DNA from: Thermomicrobiales bacterium | GTDB lineage: Bacteria; Chloroflexota; Chloroflexia; Thermomicrobiales; CADCWN01 | Reading direction: 5' to 3' | NCBI GenBank assembly: GCA_030446685.1 | Contig: JAUJMV010000005.1 | Location: forward strand, 252,549-313,878 | DNA length: 61,330 nt | In this document: positions 45,807-53,558 of the stretch, in pieces | Position numbering within the stretch: the first letter of the stretch is position 1 | Layout of the letters: each line of letters opens with the position of its first letter | The notes under the pieces: generated by a model | Told to the model about the DNA's origin: nothing | Databases searched by the model: none | Seen by the model: only the letters and a program-made list of their open reading frames with translations | Program-made: the position numbers and the translations under genes

Positions 45807-46117
45807 GTATCCCCCCATCTGTCCCCCGCGCCTCCGCCAGAGGTGCCACGACCGAGGAGTCCCCGGCCGGCGCGATATTGGCCGTTCGCGATCTTCCGGG
45901 CGCCTGCGGAGTCTCTTGGTGGAACGTCCCCTGCCGTTTGTCACTGGCGCTACCGCACAGGTTTTTACCTGTCGGCTCGCACACCCGACGTGCCCCCCAC
46001 CGACAGCCGTTCCCCCACGCGCCACCCCTGGCGCATGGCGCGGGACGGCCAAAGTCGCGCTCAGCCGGAGCCGGGCCACCGCGCGGAAGGGTGTGTGGGC
46101 GCGCACGCTCGAATGCG
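45807..46117. other. Gap without gene
   Basis: No coding frame is supported. A small hairpin ACAGGT-TTTT-ACCTGT lies at 45957-45972 and could end the minus-strand DUF6518 gene. Confidence 0.4.
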
Positions 46118-46730
46118 CTAGCGGAGGGTCAGGAAGTCGTACAGGAGGCCGAAGCCGGTAGCGGACTCTGGCGAACTGGAGCCCCCCGCGCGGCAGGGCC
46201 AGCGCCCGGCTCCTGGCGGCGCGGTTGAGGCGGCGCGCCCGGCCGGCCGCGTGGGCGACGCCGACCAGGAGGAAGGCGTAGCCCCGGTCGTAACCGAGCG
46301 CGAGGAGGAGGTAGAGCCCCTCGGAGAGGTAGAGCGCGCCGGGCGACGCGGCGGCCGCGAGCGCGCGCAGCCCGCTACAGCGCCGCCACCAGAGACCGGC
46401 CAGGCCGAGGGCCGGGCCGCCGAGGATGCCGCCGATGACCCAGAAGGCGACGATCCCCGCGCCGCCCGGTGGGACGTCGAGGAGGAGCTGCGCGGTGAGA
46501 TAGTACCCTGCCAGGGCGGCGAACTGCACGAGCGCGCCCCCGACGAGCGCCCAGACAGGGGCGGGGAGGAGCGCGCCAACCAGGAACGAGACGGAGAGCC
46601 AAACGGCGTAGGAGTTAGCGAACTGGCTCACCCCGCCGGGGAGGTAGGTCTGCCCGCGCGACGTCAGGAATCCGGTCAGGAGCCCGATCCCGGCGATCAG
46701 GCCGAGCGCTTGCACCGTTCTCATCCACAT
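46118..46730 (-). CDS. DUF6518-like integral membrane protein (probable frameshift near the 3' end)
   Basis: About 205 aa with five or six hydrophobic helices: VQALGLIAGIGLLTGFL, YAVWLSVSFLVGALLPAPVW, GGALVQFAALAGYYLTAQLL, GAGIVAFWVIGGILGGPALG, GLYLLLALGYDRGYAFLLVG. The LTSRGQTYLPGGVSQFANSY segment and layout match the DUF6518 family of unknown function. The most natural end is FGLLYDFLTLR at 46118, which needs one frame change near 46190; without it the frame would run on through non-coding sequence. GAGGGA lies upstream of the ATG at 46730. Confidence 0.65.
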
Positions 46731-46860
46731 GGTAAAAGTCCCTCGCACGGAATCCCCTTGGACTGCTACGCCAAATATACGCGCTGCGCTTGCGAAACGC
46801 GACGCGACAACCCAAGCCTTTCGGAAGGTCCCCGCAAACTTGTCAAAATAGGGGAGAAAC

Positions 46861-47532
46861 GTGTCCGACACCCGGCAGGCCCTCTACCTAATCGCCGACG
46901 AGCTGCGCGGCATGGCGACCATCGGCAAGCACTTCGCCGGGAACGTCTACGAGGTCGAGCGCGCCCACCGGATCATGGCGCTGGCCGCGCGGGTCGCCGC
47001 CCTCGCCGACGACACCTCGCCCGCCGCGGCGCGCGACACCTTCTTCGCCGAACCCTGGTTCCGCGCCACCCCGGCCCTCGGCGTCGAGGCCGCCGTCTTC
47101 GACCCCGACGGCGCGATCCTCCTCGTCCGCCGGCGCGACAACGGCCGCTGGACCATGCCCGGCGGGATCGCGGAGATCGGGCAAACGCCGGCGGAAGGGG
47201 TGCTGCGGGAACTCTGGGAGGAGGCGGGCTTGCGCGGGCAGGTCGCGCGCCTGCTCGGCCTCTTCGACGCGCGCCACTCGGGCGGCCGCTCGAAGGTCCA
47301 CCTGGTGCGCCTCGTCTTCCTGGTGGACTGCGCCGATCGCTCCCCCACCCCCGGCAGCGAGACCCTCGACGCCCGCTTCTTCCCGCCCGACCGGCTCCCG
47401 CCGGACCTGCACTACGGGCAAGAAACGGTCGTGCCGCGCGTCTTCCACCTGCGACAGAGCGGCCAAACCTTCTTCGACCCCGCCGCGTCCTACGACGCCG
47501 ACCTGCCGCCGCACCAGCGCCCCGCCGAATAA
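46861..47532 (+). CDS. Nudix hydrolase with N-terminal helical domain
   Basis: A 223-aa intact protein; GTG with GGGGAG upstream. Residues 1-65 (ALYLIADELRGMATIGKHFA) are the helical N-terminal domain of ADP-ribose-type Nudix enzymes, then the catalytic domain with GIAEIGQTPAEGVLRELWEE and AGL. In the G-x5-E-x7-REUxEExGU box the first Glu is replaced by Gln, while REL-EE is kept. Such enzymes hydrolyse nucleoside diphosphates linked to another group. It lies between the two copies of the candidate RNA element. Confidence 0.88.
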   Translation: MSDTRQALYLIADELRGMATIGKHFAGNVYEVERAHRIMALAARVAALADDTSPAAARDTFFAEPWFRATPALGVEAAVFDPDGAILLVRRRDNGRWTMPGGIAEIGQTPAEGVLRELWEEAGLRGQVARLLGLFDARHSGGRSKVHLVRLVFLVDCADRSPTPGSETLDARFFPPDRLPPDLHYGQETVVPRVFHLRQSGQTFFDPAASYDADLPPHQRPAE

Positions 47533-47635
47533 CGCCACCCCCGCCCAAACGCTCGCGCGGCGGCCCCCGCCACCCCGGACGGCCCCTGGCAAGATCGCCG
47601 GTAAGCCCACATAACGGCCACGGACGTGCCCCGGT

Positions 47636-47700
47636 CCCAGCCCGCGACAGCGGGCTTCGTGACCGTCAGGCCCGCGAGACGCCGGTTTCAACCGGCGGCC
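47636..47700 (-). repeat. Dispersed GGGCCTG..CACGAAGCCCG repeat (inverted copy)
   Basis: The minus strand reads CCGGTTGAAACCGGCGTC, GCGGGCCTGACGGTCACGAAG and CCCGCTGTCGCGGGC, the same plan as the repeats at 27.1 and 35.3 kb with different palindromic words. Located in the 240-bp gap after the Nudix gene. Confidence 0.65.
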
Positions 47701-47774
47701 CCGCCCGGCGCCTCCCGTACCCCGCTGACCTCCGCCCACCCCCACTTCCACCGCCACTCCCGTCAATACGGCTA

Positions 47775-48012
47775 TTGACAACCCGGCACAATCGTGCTAC
47801 TGTACGTACATCAGGGGCGCGGCCCCCACCGCTCGACCGGCGGACTCGCGAGAGGGGCCGGGACGGCGGCGGCGGGCAGAGCAGGCGGCCACCGATCTCC
47901 GGGTCCGTGACGTTCCGCTCACCGCCACCCCGCGGCCTCCGGGCGGCGGCGCGGCGCGGGCGTTCCCCGATCGCGCGGATGCCGATGACCTCTCGAGGTT
48001 GTCGGCATCTCG
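47775..48012 (+). ncRNA. Candidate structured RNA element, copy B
   Basis: TTGACA (47775-47780), 17-bp spacer, TACTGT (47798-47803), TGTACGTACATCAGGG (47801-47816), GC-rich middle, then GATGCCGA/TCGGCATC (47978-47985 with 48002-48009) around TGACCTCTCGAGGTTG. Against copy A the stem pair G-C becomes A-T on both sides and the inner helix ACCTC/GGGGT becomes ACCTC/GAGGT, so base pairing is kept. The DUF3267 gene starts about 106 nt downstream, so this copy could also be a 5' leader. Confidence 0.55.
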
Positions 48013-48117
48013 CGTTGGGCCACCGCGCGCGGCGCCGCGCGCTGGCCCCCGGCCGCCCCCGCGCTGGCGCGTCCTGCGGTATCCTGCGCGGGCCGGCCGC
48101 CGACGCCAGGGCCGGGG

Positions 48118-48791
48118 ATGCTGCGAGGGACGGTGCGACTGCTGCGGCTCAAGGATGTGCGCGCGACGGCGGAGGGGCTCCAGCCGCCGGGCTACCGCCT
48201 GGTGGCGCGCGGCCGGCTCAACCTCACGCTGCTGAGCCTGCTGAGCCTGGCGGCCTTCCCCCGGCGCTGGTCCTCTTCGCCGCCCTCACCGCCCCCTCGG
48301 TGGCCTGCTCGACCTCGCCGCGCTCCTCAATGGCGAGGTCTCGATCGCGGTCGGGACGGCGGACCTGCTCAGCCTCCTCCTGGTGATGCTGGCGCTGGTC
48401 GTCGTCCTGCCGGTCGTCCACGAGTTGGCGCACGGCCTGGCGGTCGCTCTGGTCGGCGGCCGCCCGGTCTACGGGATCGGCCCCGGCATCGCCTTCTGCC
48501 ACTTCCGCGAGTTCGTGCGCCGGGGCCAGTACGCCGCCATCCTGCTCGCCCCGCTCGTCCTGATCTCGCTCGCCGGCACGCTGGCGATGCCGGCCTCCCG
48601 CCGCTCCTGCGCGGGCCGATGCTGGCGCTGCTGGTGGCGAACGCCGCCGGCGCGGTCGGCGACCTCGCCCTCCTCGCCCAACTCGCCCGCCTGCCGCGCG
48701 CGGCTTGATCGCCGACACCAGCCAGGGCTTCGAGGTCTACGCCCCCGAGGCGACCAATCGAAAGGGAGAGGAGCCGCGCCATGCCGCCTGA
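48118..48791 (+). CDS. DUF3267-like membrane metalloprotease (frameshifted)
   Basis: About 224 aa when joined. The N-terminus MLRGTVRLLRLKDVRATAEG, a hydrophobic helix (LTLLSLLSLAA), then after a break VVVLPVVHELAHGLAVALVG with the HELAH zinc motif, GGRPVYGIGPGIAFCHFREF, FVRRGQYAAILLAPLVLISL, and after another break LALLVANAAGAVGDLALLAQ and the tail GFEVYAPEATNRKGEE. DUF3267 proteins are putative M50-like intramembrane proteases. Its end overlaps the next gene's start by 11 bp, so the two are probably translated together. Confidence 0.75.
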
Positions 48792-49633
48792 GCCCCCCGC
48801 CGGGCCGATCCGCCTGCGCTACGGCCCGGCGGCGCCGCACTTCGGCGACCTCCGCCTGCCGCGCGACCAGGGCGGCGCCCCCCACCCCGTCGCGCTCCTG
48901 ATCCACGGCGGCTTCTGCGCGCGCGCTACGGCCTCGACCTGATGGACGGCCTCGGCGACGACCTGGCCCGGCGCGGGATCGCCTCCTGGAACATCGAGTA
49001 CCGCCGGGTCGGCGAACCGGGCGGCGGCTGGCCCGGCACCCTCGACGACGTCGCCCGCGCGGCCGACCACCTGCCGGTCCTGGCCGGGCAACACCCCCTC
49101 GATCTCGCGCGCGTCGTGACCCTCGGGCACTCGGCGGGCGGGCACCTCGCGCTCTGGCTCGCCGCGCGGCCCCGCATCCCCGCCGGCCTGCCCGGCGCCG
49201 CCCCGCCGGGTCGCGCGCGGCGGCCGACCCCGGCCCCCGCCCGATCGCCGGCGCGATCAGCCTGGCCGGCGTCGCCGACCTCGCCGCGGGCTGGCGGCGC
49301 GGCCTCGGCGCCGGCGCGGTCGCCGCCCTCCTCGGCGGCGCCCCGCGCGACCTCCCGGAACGTTACGCCGCCGCCTCGCCCGCCGCCCTCCTGCCCCTCG
49401 GCGTGCCGCAGGTGCTGGTCCACGGCGCGGACGATGACATCGTGCCGCCGGCGATCAGCCGGGACTACACCGCGGCCGCGCGAGCGGCGGGCGACGACGC
49501 GCGGCTGCGCGAACTCCCCGGCGTCGACCACTTCGCGGTCATCGGCCCCGCCTCGGCGGCCTGGGCGGTCGTCGTCGCGGAACTGGCCGCGCTCCTCGCG
49601 CGCCGCCCGGCGGCCGGCCCAGGCCGCCCTTGA
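48781..49633 (+). CDS. Alpha/beta hydrolase, kynurenine-formamidase-like (frameshifted)
   Basis: About 284 aa. PHFGDLRLPRDQGGAPHPVA, LLIHGGF (oxyanion HGGF); after a break YGLDLMDGLGDDLARRGIAS, WNIEYRRVGEPGGGWPGTLD, VVTLGHSAGGHLALWLAARP (nucleophile GHSAGG); then AGAISLAGVADLAAGWRRGL, PQVLVHGADDDIVPPAISRD (Asp) and LPGVDHFAVIGP (His). The HGGFW/GHSAGGHLA set is that of the BD-FAE/arylformamidase-like esterases. At least two breaks. GGGAGAGGAG lies upstream of the ATG, inside the previous gene. Confidence 0.8.
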
Positions 49634-49658
49634 GCCCGCCCGCCCGATCTGCTATACT
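49630..49658 (+). promoter_or_regulatory. Promoter of rpsT
   Basis: TTGAGC (49630-49635), 17-bp spacer and TATACT (49653-49658) preceded by TGC. The -35 overlaps the stop codon of the upstream hydrolase. The leader before rpsT is about 125 nt. Confidence 0.7.
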
Positions 49659-49788
49659 TCGCCCCTGCACGCCCTGCGGCGTGCCTTTGTGGTGTGCGCC
49701 TTTCGATCCGGCGAAGCGCGACGGTTCGCGCGGTGCCGCCCGCGCCGGACGGCACGACGACGAGCAGCGATGAGAGGGGGAGACCAGC

Positions 49789-50076
49789 GTGGCGAATAGC
49801 AGGTCGGCGAAGAAGCGCATCCGCGTCAACGAGCGCCGGCGGATCCGCAACCAGAGCTACAAGTCGGCGACCCGCACGCTCGTGCGCAAGGCCGAGCGGG
49901 CGATCGCGACCGGCGCGATCAACGAGGTGACGGCGGCCACGCTCGGCGAGGCGATCAGCCGGCTCGACCGCACCGCCAACAAGGGGATCATCCACCCCAA
50001 CGCCGCCGCCCGCAAGAAGTCGCGGCTGATGGCGCGCTTCAACAAGGCCGCCGGCATCGGCCAGGCGGCGTCCTAG
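49789..50076 (+). CDS. rpsT: 30S ribosomal protein S20
   Basis: A 95-aa intact protein with the S20 signature: ANSRSAKKRIRVNERRRIRN, KAERAIATGAINEV, LDRTANKGIIHPNAAARKKS, RLMARFNKAAG. It binds 16S rRNA at the bottom of the 30S body early in assembly. GTG start, preceded by GAGAGGGGGAGA. It has its own extended -10 promoter and a strong hairpin after the stop, so it is a single-gene unit. Confidence 0.97.
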   Translation: MANSRSAKKRIRVNERRRIRNQSYKSATRTLVRKAERAIATGAINEVTAATLGEAISRLDRTANKGIIHPNAAARKKSRLMARFNKAAGIGQAAS

Positions 50077-50097
50077 CGCCGCGGAGACGACGGCCCG

Positions 50098-50132
50098 GCG
50101 AACGCGCCAGCGGGCTCCGCTGGCGCGTTCGC
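50098..50132 (+). terminator. 16-bp hairpin with 3-base loop after rpsT
   Basis: GCGAACGCGCCAGCGG, loop GCT, and the exact complement. No T-tract. Ends the rpsT transcript or protects its 3' end. Confidence 0.8.
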
Positions 50133-50171
50133 GATCGCGGCCAACGAGCATCGCCGCCCCCGGAGGCACGG

Positions 50172-50711
50172 ATGACCGCATCGACCATCCGCCCGGCGCG
50201 GCCCGCTGACGCCGCGGCGATCGCCGAGATCTACAACCAGGGCATCCGCGGGCGGCAGGCTACCTTCGAGACGGAGGAGCGCACCGCCGAGGAGCGGGCC
50301 GCCTGGCTCGCCGCGCACGACGAGCGCCACCCCTGCCTCGTCGCCGCCATCCCCGAGGCGGCGGGCGAGCGGGTCGTCGGCTGGGTCGCCACCGACACCT
50401 ACCGCCCGCGGCACTGCTACCGCGGCATCGCGGAGTTCTCGGTCTACGTCCACGAGGACTACCGGGGCCGGGGCATCGGCGCCGCGCTGCTGGAGGCGAT
50501 CGCCGCCGCCGCCGCGCGGGCCGGGCTGTGGAAGCTGGTCTCCCGCGTCTTCCCGGAGAACACCGCCAGCCGCGCCCTCTGTGCCCGCGCCGGCTTCCGC
50601 GAGGTCGGCGTCTACCAGCGGCACGCCATGCTCGACGGCGTCTGGCGCGACGTGGTCATCGTCGAACGCCTCCTCAACGCGGAGCGCGGAGCGCGGAGCG
50701 CGGAACGGTGA
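50172..50711 (+). CDS. GNAT acetyltransferase, phosphinothricin/arsinothricin type
   Basis: A 179-aa intact GNAT enzyme. STIRPARPADAAAIAEIYNQ, IRGRQATFETEERTAEERAA, GWVATDTYRPRHCYRGIAEF, VYVHEDYRGRGIGAALLEAI (acetyl-CoA P-loop), RVFPENTASRALCARAGFRE. The NQGI..R.ATFET motif is typical of the phosphinothricin/methionine-sulfoximine/arsinothricin acetyltransferases. The tail NAERGARSAER is encoded by the word-repeat palindrome that follows. Real substrate untested. Confidence 0.88.
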   Translation: MTASTIRPARPADAAAIAEIYNQGIRGRQATFETEERTAEERAAWLAAHDERHPCLVAAIPEAAGERVVGWVATDTYRPRHCYRGIAEFSVYVHEDYRGRGIGAALLEAIAAAAARAGLWKLVSRVFPENTASRALCARAGFREVGVYQRHAMLDGVWRDVVIVERLLNAERGARSAER

Positions 50712-50781
50712 TGAGGCCATTCGCCGCCCGCCGCGCGCCGCGAGCGCTTTATTCCGCGTTCCGCGTTCCGCGCTCCGCGTT
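50676..50781. repeat. Word-repeat palindrome shared by the ends of two convergent genes
   Basis: The left arm 50676-50706 (GCGGAGCGCGGAGCGCGGAG words) and the right arm 50751-50781 are complementary at 28 of 31 positions. The left arm encodes the tail of the GNAT protein, the right arm the tail of HolA, so the two proteins end in the near-identical NAERGARSAER and NAERGTRNAE. Confidence 0.9.
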
Positions 50782-51813
50782 CGTCAGCGCGAGGACGGCC
50801 CGGTAGAGCGCGTCCTCGCTGTTCGGCGACCGCCCGGTCTTGATCGCCTCGTCGGCCTCCAGCACGATCTCGAGGCAGCGCGTCACCCGCCCCTCCCCGA
50901 GCTGCGCCAGTTGCCGCGCGACGTGCGGCAGCCGGTAGGCGCTGATGCCGAGCCCTTGCGCCGCCGCGCTCCCCGCCCGCGCCCCGCCCGCCGCGCGCAG
51001 CCGCGCCAGCGTGCTGAACTGCCCCGCCAGCAGCGGCAGCACCTGCTCCGGCACCACGCCGTCCGCCAGCGCGGCCCGCAGCCGCGCCAGCGCGAGCCGG
51101 GCGTTGCCGTCCGCGATCGCGTTGACCAGGTCGAAGATGTTGCTCTCCGCCTCGCCGACCACCAGCACCGCCACGTCGCGCCGCGTCACCGTCGGGTCCT
51201 GCCGCGCGATCGTCGCGGTCAGCAGCTTCCGCAGCTCGCTGTCGAGGCGCTGCAGGTTCGGCGGCGCCCCCTCCCGGCCGCGCGGCGCCTCCCCCCAGCC
51301 CTGCGGGCAGGCGGCGTCGAGCAGGGCCTCGGCGGCGTCGGGCCGGATCGCGCCCCCCAGCTCCCGCGCGTGCCCGACGACCCACTCGCGCAGGGCGCGC
51401 CCGCGCGGCGGGTCGAAGCGCTCGGTCGCCGCCCCGAGGTCCGCGAGCGCGCGGCGGAGCGGCGGGGAGGGTTCGACCGGCCCCGGCTCCCACAGCGCCA
51501 GCGTCGTCGTCGGGGGCATCTTCGGCAGGTAGCCGGCCAGGTCCGCGCCCGGGTCGCCCTCGGGCTTCGCCCGCTCGGCCCCCTTCCGGCCCCCCTTGCC
51601 GCCGCCCCAGCGGGTCAGCAGGCCGCGCACCTCGACGAAGCGCCCGCCGCCGAAGAACGCCAGCGCGTCGCAGGCGCCGCGCAGCCCATCGAGCGTCAGA
51701 TCCTGCCCGTCCAGCGCGACGCCGTTGAACCCCGCCGGGTCGAGCGCCTGCCGCAACTCGCGCAGCCGTGCGGCGGAAGAGAAACTATCGGCCCCGTGCA
51801 GCAGGTGGATCAT
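50749..51813 (-). CDS. holA: DNA polymerase III delta subunit
   Basis: HolA opens the beta clamp as part of the clamp loader. 354 aa, intact. MIHLLHGADSFSSAARLREL, then GACDALAFFGGGRFVEVRGL (domain I), GGAIRPDAAEALLDAACP and LQRLDSELRKLLTA (domain II), VTRRDVAVLVVGEAESNIFD, LVNAIADGNARLALARLRAA, LLAGQFSTLARLRAA and EADEAIKTGRSPNSEDALYR (domain III). All are conserved family positions. The stop and last residues lie in the word-repeat palindrome. In many bacteria holA lies beside rpsT, as here (converging around GNAT). Confidence 0.92.
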   Translation of the reverse strand: MIHLLHGADSFSSAARLRELRQALDPAGFNGVALDGQDLTLDGLRGACDALAFFGGGRFVEVRGLLTRWGGGKGGRKGAERAKPEGDPGADLAGYLPKMPPTTTLALWEPGPVEPSPPLRRALADLGAATERFDPPRGRALREWVVGHARELGGAIRPDAAEALLDAACPQGWGEAPRGREGAPPNLQRLDSELRKLLTATIARQDPTVTRRDVAVLVVGEAESNIFDLVNAIADGNARLALARLRAALADGVVPEQVLPLLAGQFSTLARLRAAGGARAGSAAAQGLGISAYRLPHVARQLAQLGEGRVTRCLEIVLEADEAIKTGRSPNSEDALYRAVLALTNAERGTRNAE

Positions 51814-51837
51814 CGCCCCGTCCGACGAGTAGCCATT

Positions 51838-51966
51838 GGGCGTGAGGTGGCAGGCGGTAGGGGTCAGAGGTCGGCTTGCCGGGAGCGGGCAATCTATACC
51901 GATCCGGGCGACACATTGCCCTGGTAACTAGCCCCTAACGCCTACCACCTCACGCCCAACGCCCGA
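51838..51966. repeat. Word-repeat palindrome upstream of holA
   Basis: The left arm (about 51838-51869: TTGGGCGTGAGGTGGCAGGC, GGTAGGGG) and the right arm (about 51927-51966: CCCCTAACGCCTACCACCTC, ACGCCCAACGCCCGA) are imperfect complements. It separates holA from the small RNA gene. Confidence 0.75.
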
Positions 51967-51976
51967 TTCCAGGCAC

Positions 51977-52144
51977 AAAAAAAAGCAACCCCCACCCTGC
52001 CGTGTGCCGCTCAGTTTTGAACCTGCTTACGCAGGTGGGTAGCCGCAACCGCCGGCCCGCGAGCCGGCTTAGCAGCCCCCGAAAACTGATGGTTTAATGG
52101 CTCAAAACGTAAACCGGCATCACGCACAGCGTCGGGCTTGCTGG
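51977..52144 (-). ncRNA. ssrS: 6S-like regulatory RNA
   Basis: About 168 nt between a promoter (-35 at 52175-52180, -10 TAGACT at 52156-52151) and a T8 tract (51984-51977). The ends pair: GCAAGCCC near the 5' end with GGGGGTTGC before the T-tract, and GTTTTGA (52108-52102) with TCAAAAC (52020-52014). The middle opens into a bubble with a small hairpin ACCTGC-GTAA-GCAGGT (52036-52021) on the 3' side, and an apical stem GCCGGC/GCCGGC. A closing stem, a central bubble with a 3' hairpin and an apical stem are the plan of 6S RNA, which sequesters sigma-70 holoenzyme. Identified by shape, not by a database match. Confidence 0.55.
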
Positions 52145-52150
52145 GGTCGA

Positions 52151-52180
52151 AGTCTAGCACAGCGCCGGGGGCGCCGGCAA
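52151..52180 (-). promoter_or_regulatory. Promoter of the 6S-like RNA
   Basis: Minus strand: TTGCCG (52180-52175), 18-bp spacer, TAGACT (52156-52151) in the context TGCTAGACT. Confidence 0.55.
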
Positions 52181-52230
52181 ACCGCCCAGGGGTGCCCGTC
52201 GGCGGCCCCGCGGCCCGCCGGGCGCCGGAT

Positions 52231-52259
52231 TTGACACCACGGCAGCGTTCTGCTAGGCT
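52231..52259 (+). promoter_or_regulatory. Promoter of the SH3/lysozyme-like gene
   Basis: TTGACA (52231-52236), 17-bp spacer, TAGGCT (52254-52259) preceded by TGC. It fires away from the 6S-like RNA promoter. Confidence 0.7.
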
Positions 52260-52265
52260 ACGGCC

Positions 52266-52672
52266 ACCGCAGGCAGGGTTGTCGCGGTTCAGGAAAACCG
52301 CAGGGCGTGTCCCGGCTCGCCGCCGGAGGCCAGGAGGGAATGCCTTTTCGGCACGCCCGCGGTCGGTCAGGTTCCCCGGTGTGGGATGGCGCGCACCAGC
52401 CAATGCGCGGCCGTCAGCCGCCACCCCGGCGGAACAGTACGTGAGCGCCTCGGAACGTGACGTCGCAGGCCGGCAAGGCGCACAGCCACGCCCCCGGTCA
52501 CCCGGACGGAGGAAACGCGGCACGCAGCACCGCCGCACCCAGCCATCGTGCTCGTGCCCGCAGCAGCAGCCCGGTTTCCCGGCCCGCGCGACCGCCAGCC
52601 ACGGTCGGGCCGCGGACGCCACCCCCTCCTCCACGCGACGTCGCCGCCCCCGGCCTCACAGGGAGGATGGGC
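52266..52672 (+). promoter_or_regulatory. Long structured 5' leader of the cell-wall-type gene
   Basis: About 400 nt of untranslated leader. It begins with GCGGTT-CAGGAA-AACCGC (52288-52305), then GGGCGTG pairing with CACGCCC across an inner GC-rich hairpin, and further stems. Leaders of this size before secreted wall hydrolases often carry the c-di-AMP (ydaO) riboswitch, but I cannot match its conserved core here. No coding frame with a ribosome site is visible. Confidence 0.4.
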
Positions 52673-53530
52673 ATGTCTCGCCCCTTTGGCGCGCCCGCCA
52701 TACGGCTGGCGCTGGTCGCACTCACCCTTGCCGTGGCGTTCGCCACGGCCCTCGCCGCCCCGCAGGCCGCCCAGGCCGCCGAGATCTCGGCGCACGCCCC
52801 GGTCAATCTCCGCAGCGGCCCCGGCACCAACTACCGCATCATCACGCTGATCCCCGCCGGCACCAGGCTCACCCTGACCGGCGACCCGAGCGACGGCTTC
52901 TACCCGGTCGTCTACAACGGCGCCAGCGGCTGGGCCTACGGCACCTACCTCACCGTCAGCGGCGGCGGCGGCGGCGGCGCCAGCGGCGGCGCGACGGTCG
53001 TGACCTCGGTGCTCAACCTGCGCAGCGGCCCCGGCCTCGGCTACCGCGTCATCACCGGCCTGCCCTACGGCACCACGGTCGAGACCCTCGACGGCCTGCG
53101 CGCGGCGGACGGCACAACTGGGTCCAGGTGCGCGCCGGGCGCGCCGGCACCGGCTGGGTCGCCAACGCCTACCTGAGCGGCGGTGAGGCGCCCGCGGCGC
53201 CCAAGGCCGAGCCCGCGCCGCCCCGGTGCCCCCGGCGGCCAGCGGTGGCGGCTCGATCATCGAGATCATCACCGCGGCGGCCAACCGCTACGGCCAGTCG
53301 CCCCAGGCGATGATCGCGGTCGCGCGCTGCGAGTCGAACCTCGACCCGCAGGCGGTCAACCCGATCTCGATCGGCGGGGCGGGAACAACGCCTCGGGGCT
53401 CTTCCAGTTCCTGCCCAGCACCTGGCGCACCACGCCCTACGCGTCGCAAAACATCTTCGACCCCGTGGCGAACGCCAACGCCGCCGCCTGGATGTGGTCG
53501 GTCGGCCGGCGCGGCGAGTGGGTCTGCTAG
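52673..53530 (+). CDS. Secreted protein: two SH3b domains plus lysozyme-like domain (frameshifted)
   Basis: About 286 aa when joined. Signal peptide at residues 1-36 (LALVALTLAVAFATALAAPQ). Two bacterial SH3 domains (APVNLRSGPGTNYRIITLIP; SVLNLRSGPGLGYRVITGLP) with a Gly-rich linker, then a lysozyme/transglycosylase-like domain: IIEIITAAANRYGQSPQAMI, AVARCESNLDPQAVN (likely catalytic Glu), NNASGLFQFLPSTWRTTPYA, AAWMWSVGRRGEWVC. Resembles resuscitation-factor or soluble lytic enzymes that cut peptidoglycan. Breaks near 53115, 53220 and 53385. GGGAGG lies 6 nt before the ATG. Confidence 0.85.
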
Positions 53531-53558
53531 CGATCGGTCACGCGCACGATAAATTCTC

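Noticed and set aside
43119-46121. 1000-aa plus-strand frame
   Set aside because: It is Arg/Pro-rich, crosses the real MATE gene in antisense and runs through non-coding DNA.
47775-48012. T-box or guanidine riboswitch for the RNA element
   Set aside because: No T-box antiterminator sequence and no ACGR-loop hairpins are present.
52011-52634. 207-aa minus-strand frame
   Set aside because: It overlaps the 6S-like RNA, crosses a strong plus-strand promoter and has no ribosome site or family.
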